DNA of 41,957 nt from assembly GCA_034435675.1 (NCBI GenBank), contig DAOTWP010000010.1, forward strand, positions 1 to 41,957. Direction: 5' to 3'. The position numbers and the translations under genes are program-made. Source of the DNA: DAOTWP01 sp034435675. Its GTDB lineage: Bacteria; Chloroflexota; Anaerolineae; Aggregatilineales; Phototrophicaceae. The notes under the pieces are model-generated. The model had not been told where the DNA came from. It saw only the letters and a list, made by a program, of their open reading frames with translations, and did no database searches. Shown here piece by piece: positions 41,426 to 41,957 of the stretch (the first letter of the stretch is position 1; each line of letters opens with the position of its first letter).

Positions 41426-41504
41426 CACTTCAAGTGGTTTCTTCCCCTAGGTGCTTTGAGACAAACTAAACAACTCCGCGAAGCAATCGTTGGCGCTTTG
41501 TTTA

Positions 41505-41532
41505 TTGCAACTTTTTACACAAGTGGTAAGAT
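41505..41532 (+). promoter_or_regulatory. Probable promoter of the BMP lipoprotein gene
   Basis: TTGCAA (41505-41510), 16 bases and TAAGAT (41527-41532) form a fair sigma-70-type pair about 60 bases before the ATG at 41595. AGGAGG (41579-41584) is the ribosome binding site, with 10 bases of spacing. Confidence 0.45.
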
Positions 41533-41594
41533 TCTCAATTGGTTTCCAGTTTAACTATAACCTGACGCTACCGTCATTAGGAGGCAAATTAGTT

Positions 41595-41957
41595 ATGAAA
41601 CGGACCTTGATTGTTTTGCTGCTGATTGTCGCCATGCTGGTAACAGCCTGCGGCGGCGGTGCAACGGCAACACCTGCACCGACAGAACCACCTGCTGAGG
41701 TCGAGGCGACCGAAGCAGAAGCAACAGCGGTTGTTGACGAGGTCGAACCCACTGCTGAAGTCGAAGCGACTGAGGCGGCTATGGAAGAAGCCACTGCTGA
41801 AGCAGCCGAAGCGACTGAGGCGGCTATGGAAGAAGCCACTGCTGAAGCAGCCGAGGCGACCGAAGCCGCAGTAGAGACCCCGCTGGCAGAAGCGACCGCA
41901 GTGGCAGGGGAACTGGGTGCGACGCCGATTCAGACGCTGTGTCTGGTGACGGACGTG
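41595..41957 (+). CDS. BMP-family substrate-binding lipoprotein, N-terminal part (cut by window edge)
   Basis: Only the first 121 residues are present. A lipoprotein signal peptide (MKRTLIVLLLIVAMLVTAC) has a lipobox ending at C19, followed by GGG and a Thr/Pro/Glu/Ala-rich linker (about 23-105) with a perfect 15-residue tandem repeat. The folded domain starts with IQTLCLVTDV, the usual first strand of Med/BMP proteins, which deliver nucleosides or other ligands to an ABC importer. The protein should be anchored to the outer face of the cytoplasmic membrane. Its transporter genes, if present, lie beyond the window. Confidence 0.8.
   Translation, partial: MKRTLIVLLLIVAMLVTACGGGATATPAPTEPPAEVEATEAEATAVVDEVEPTAEVEATEAAMEEATAEAAEATEAAMEEATAEAAEATEAAVETPLAEATAVAGELGATPIQTLCLVTDV
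41763..41852 (+). repeat. Perfect 45-bp tandem duplication in the lipoprotein linker
   Basis: Two identical 45-base units (41763-41807 and 41808-41852) encode EATEAAMEEATAEAA twice. A diverged third start (GAGGCGACCGAAGCC) follows at 41853. The unit is a multiple of three, so copy changes keep the frame and only alter linker length. Confidence 0.85.

Noticed and set aside
1..41957. tRNA genes, CRISPR arrays, insertion sequences or prophage genes
   Set aside because: I looked for T-loop GGTTCGA-type patterns with CCA ends, regularly spaced direct repeats, transposase or integrase motifs, and found none that held up.

Overview
The window (about 42 kb, GC-rich, densely coding on both strands) looks like chromosomal DNA of a member of the Chloroflexota, probably near Anaerolineae. 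This is an inference from gene style: a BMP-type lipoprotein with a Thr/Pro/Glu/Ala-rich linker, a PTPS-related membrane protein, a long IleS of the eukaryote-like type, a TGS-containing nucleoside kinase and many TPR and signalling proteins. No rRNA, tRNA, CRISPR array, transposase or phage gene was found. The left edge cuts an Hsp70-like gene and the right edge cuts a BMP-family lipoprotein gene.

Layout. 1-5.2 kb: Hsp70-like gene (partial, minus), nucleoside kinase (minus), then a plus-strand run of FHA protein, hypoxanthine phosphoribosyltransferase and CCA-adding-enzyme homologue. 5.2-8.0 kb: a minus-strand run, in order of transcription a TPR protein, a uroporphyrinogen-decarboxylase-family protein, RsmD and a degenerate ImmA/IrrE-like protein. 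8.2-10.6 kb: large membrane protein (minus). 10.7-16.0 kb: a plus-strand series of two GNAT acetyltransferases, an AlaX editing protein, an unknown protein, two membrane-anchored TPR proteins and two single-span proteins with four cysteines each outside the membrane segment. 16.0-19.6 kb: ileS with a 310-base leader that could encode a short peptide and fold a terminator-like hairpin.

19.8-30.4 kb is a signalling region. It holds a PucR-type regulator, then a three-gene set: a response regulator, a 1416-residue fusion of an ammonium transporter to a hybrid histidine kinase (Amt, HAMP-like, PAS, PAS, GAF, HisKA, HATPase, REC, REC), and a second single-domain response regulator. A Ser/Thr kinase with an ATPase module and TPRs follows. 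The three-gene set is the best candidate for an unusual system: ammonium binding or passage at the membrane would feed directly into a phosphorelay with four receiver domains, and none of the three proteins shows a DNA-binding output. Amt-kinase fusions are known in general (for example Ks-Amt5 of Kuenenia), so any novelty lies in this domain order and cassette.

30.5-42 kb: isocitrate dehydrogenase (minus), an uncharacterised membrane protein (plus), phosphoglucomutase/phosphomannomutase (minus), a glycerol-1-phosphate-dehydrogenase-like protein lacking the usual metal ligands (minus), a GCS2-like carboxylate-amine ligase with a long leader (plus), then a TetR regulator, alpha/beta hydrolase and ABC-2 exporter pair that read as one regulated unit with a palindromic operator in front, and finally the BMP lipoprotein. 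Several intrinsic terminators and promoters can be read directly and are listed.
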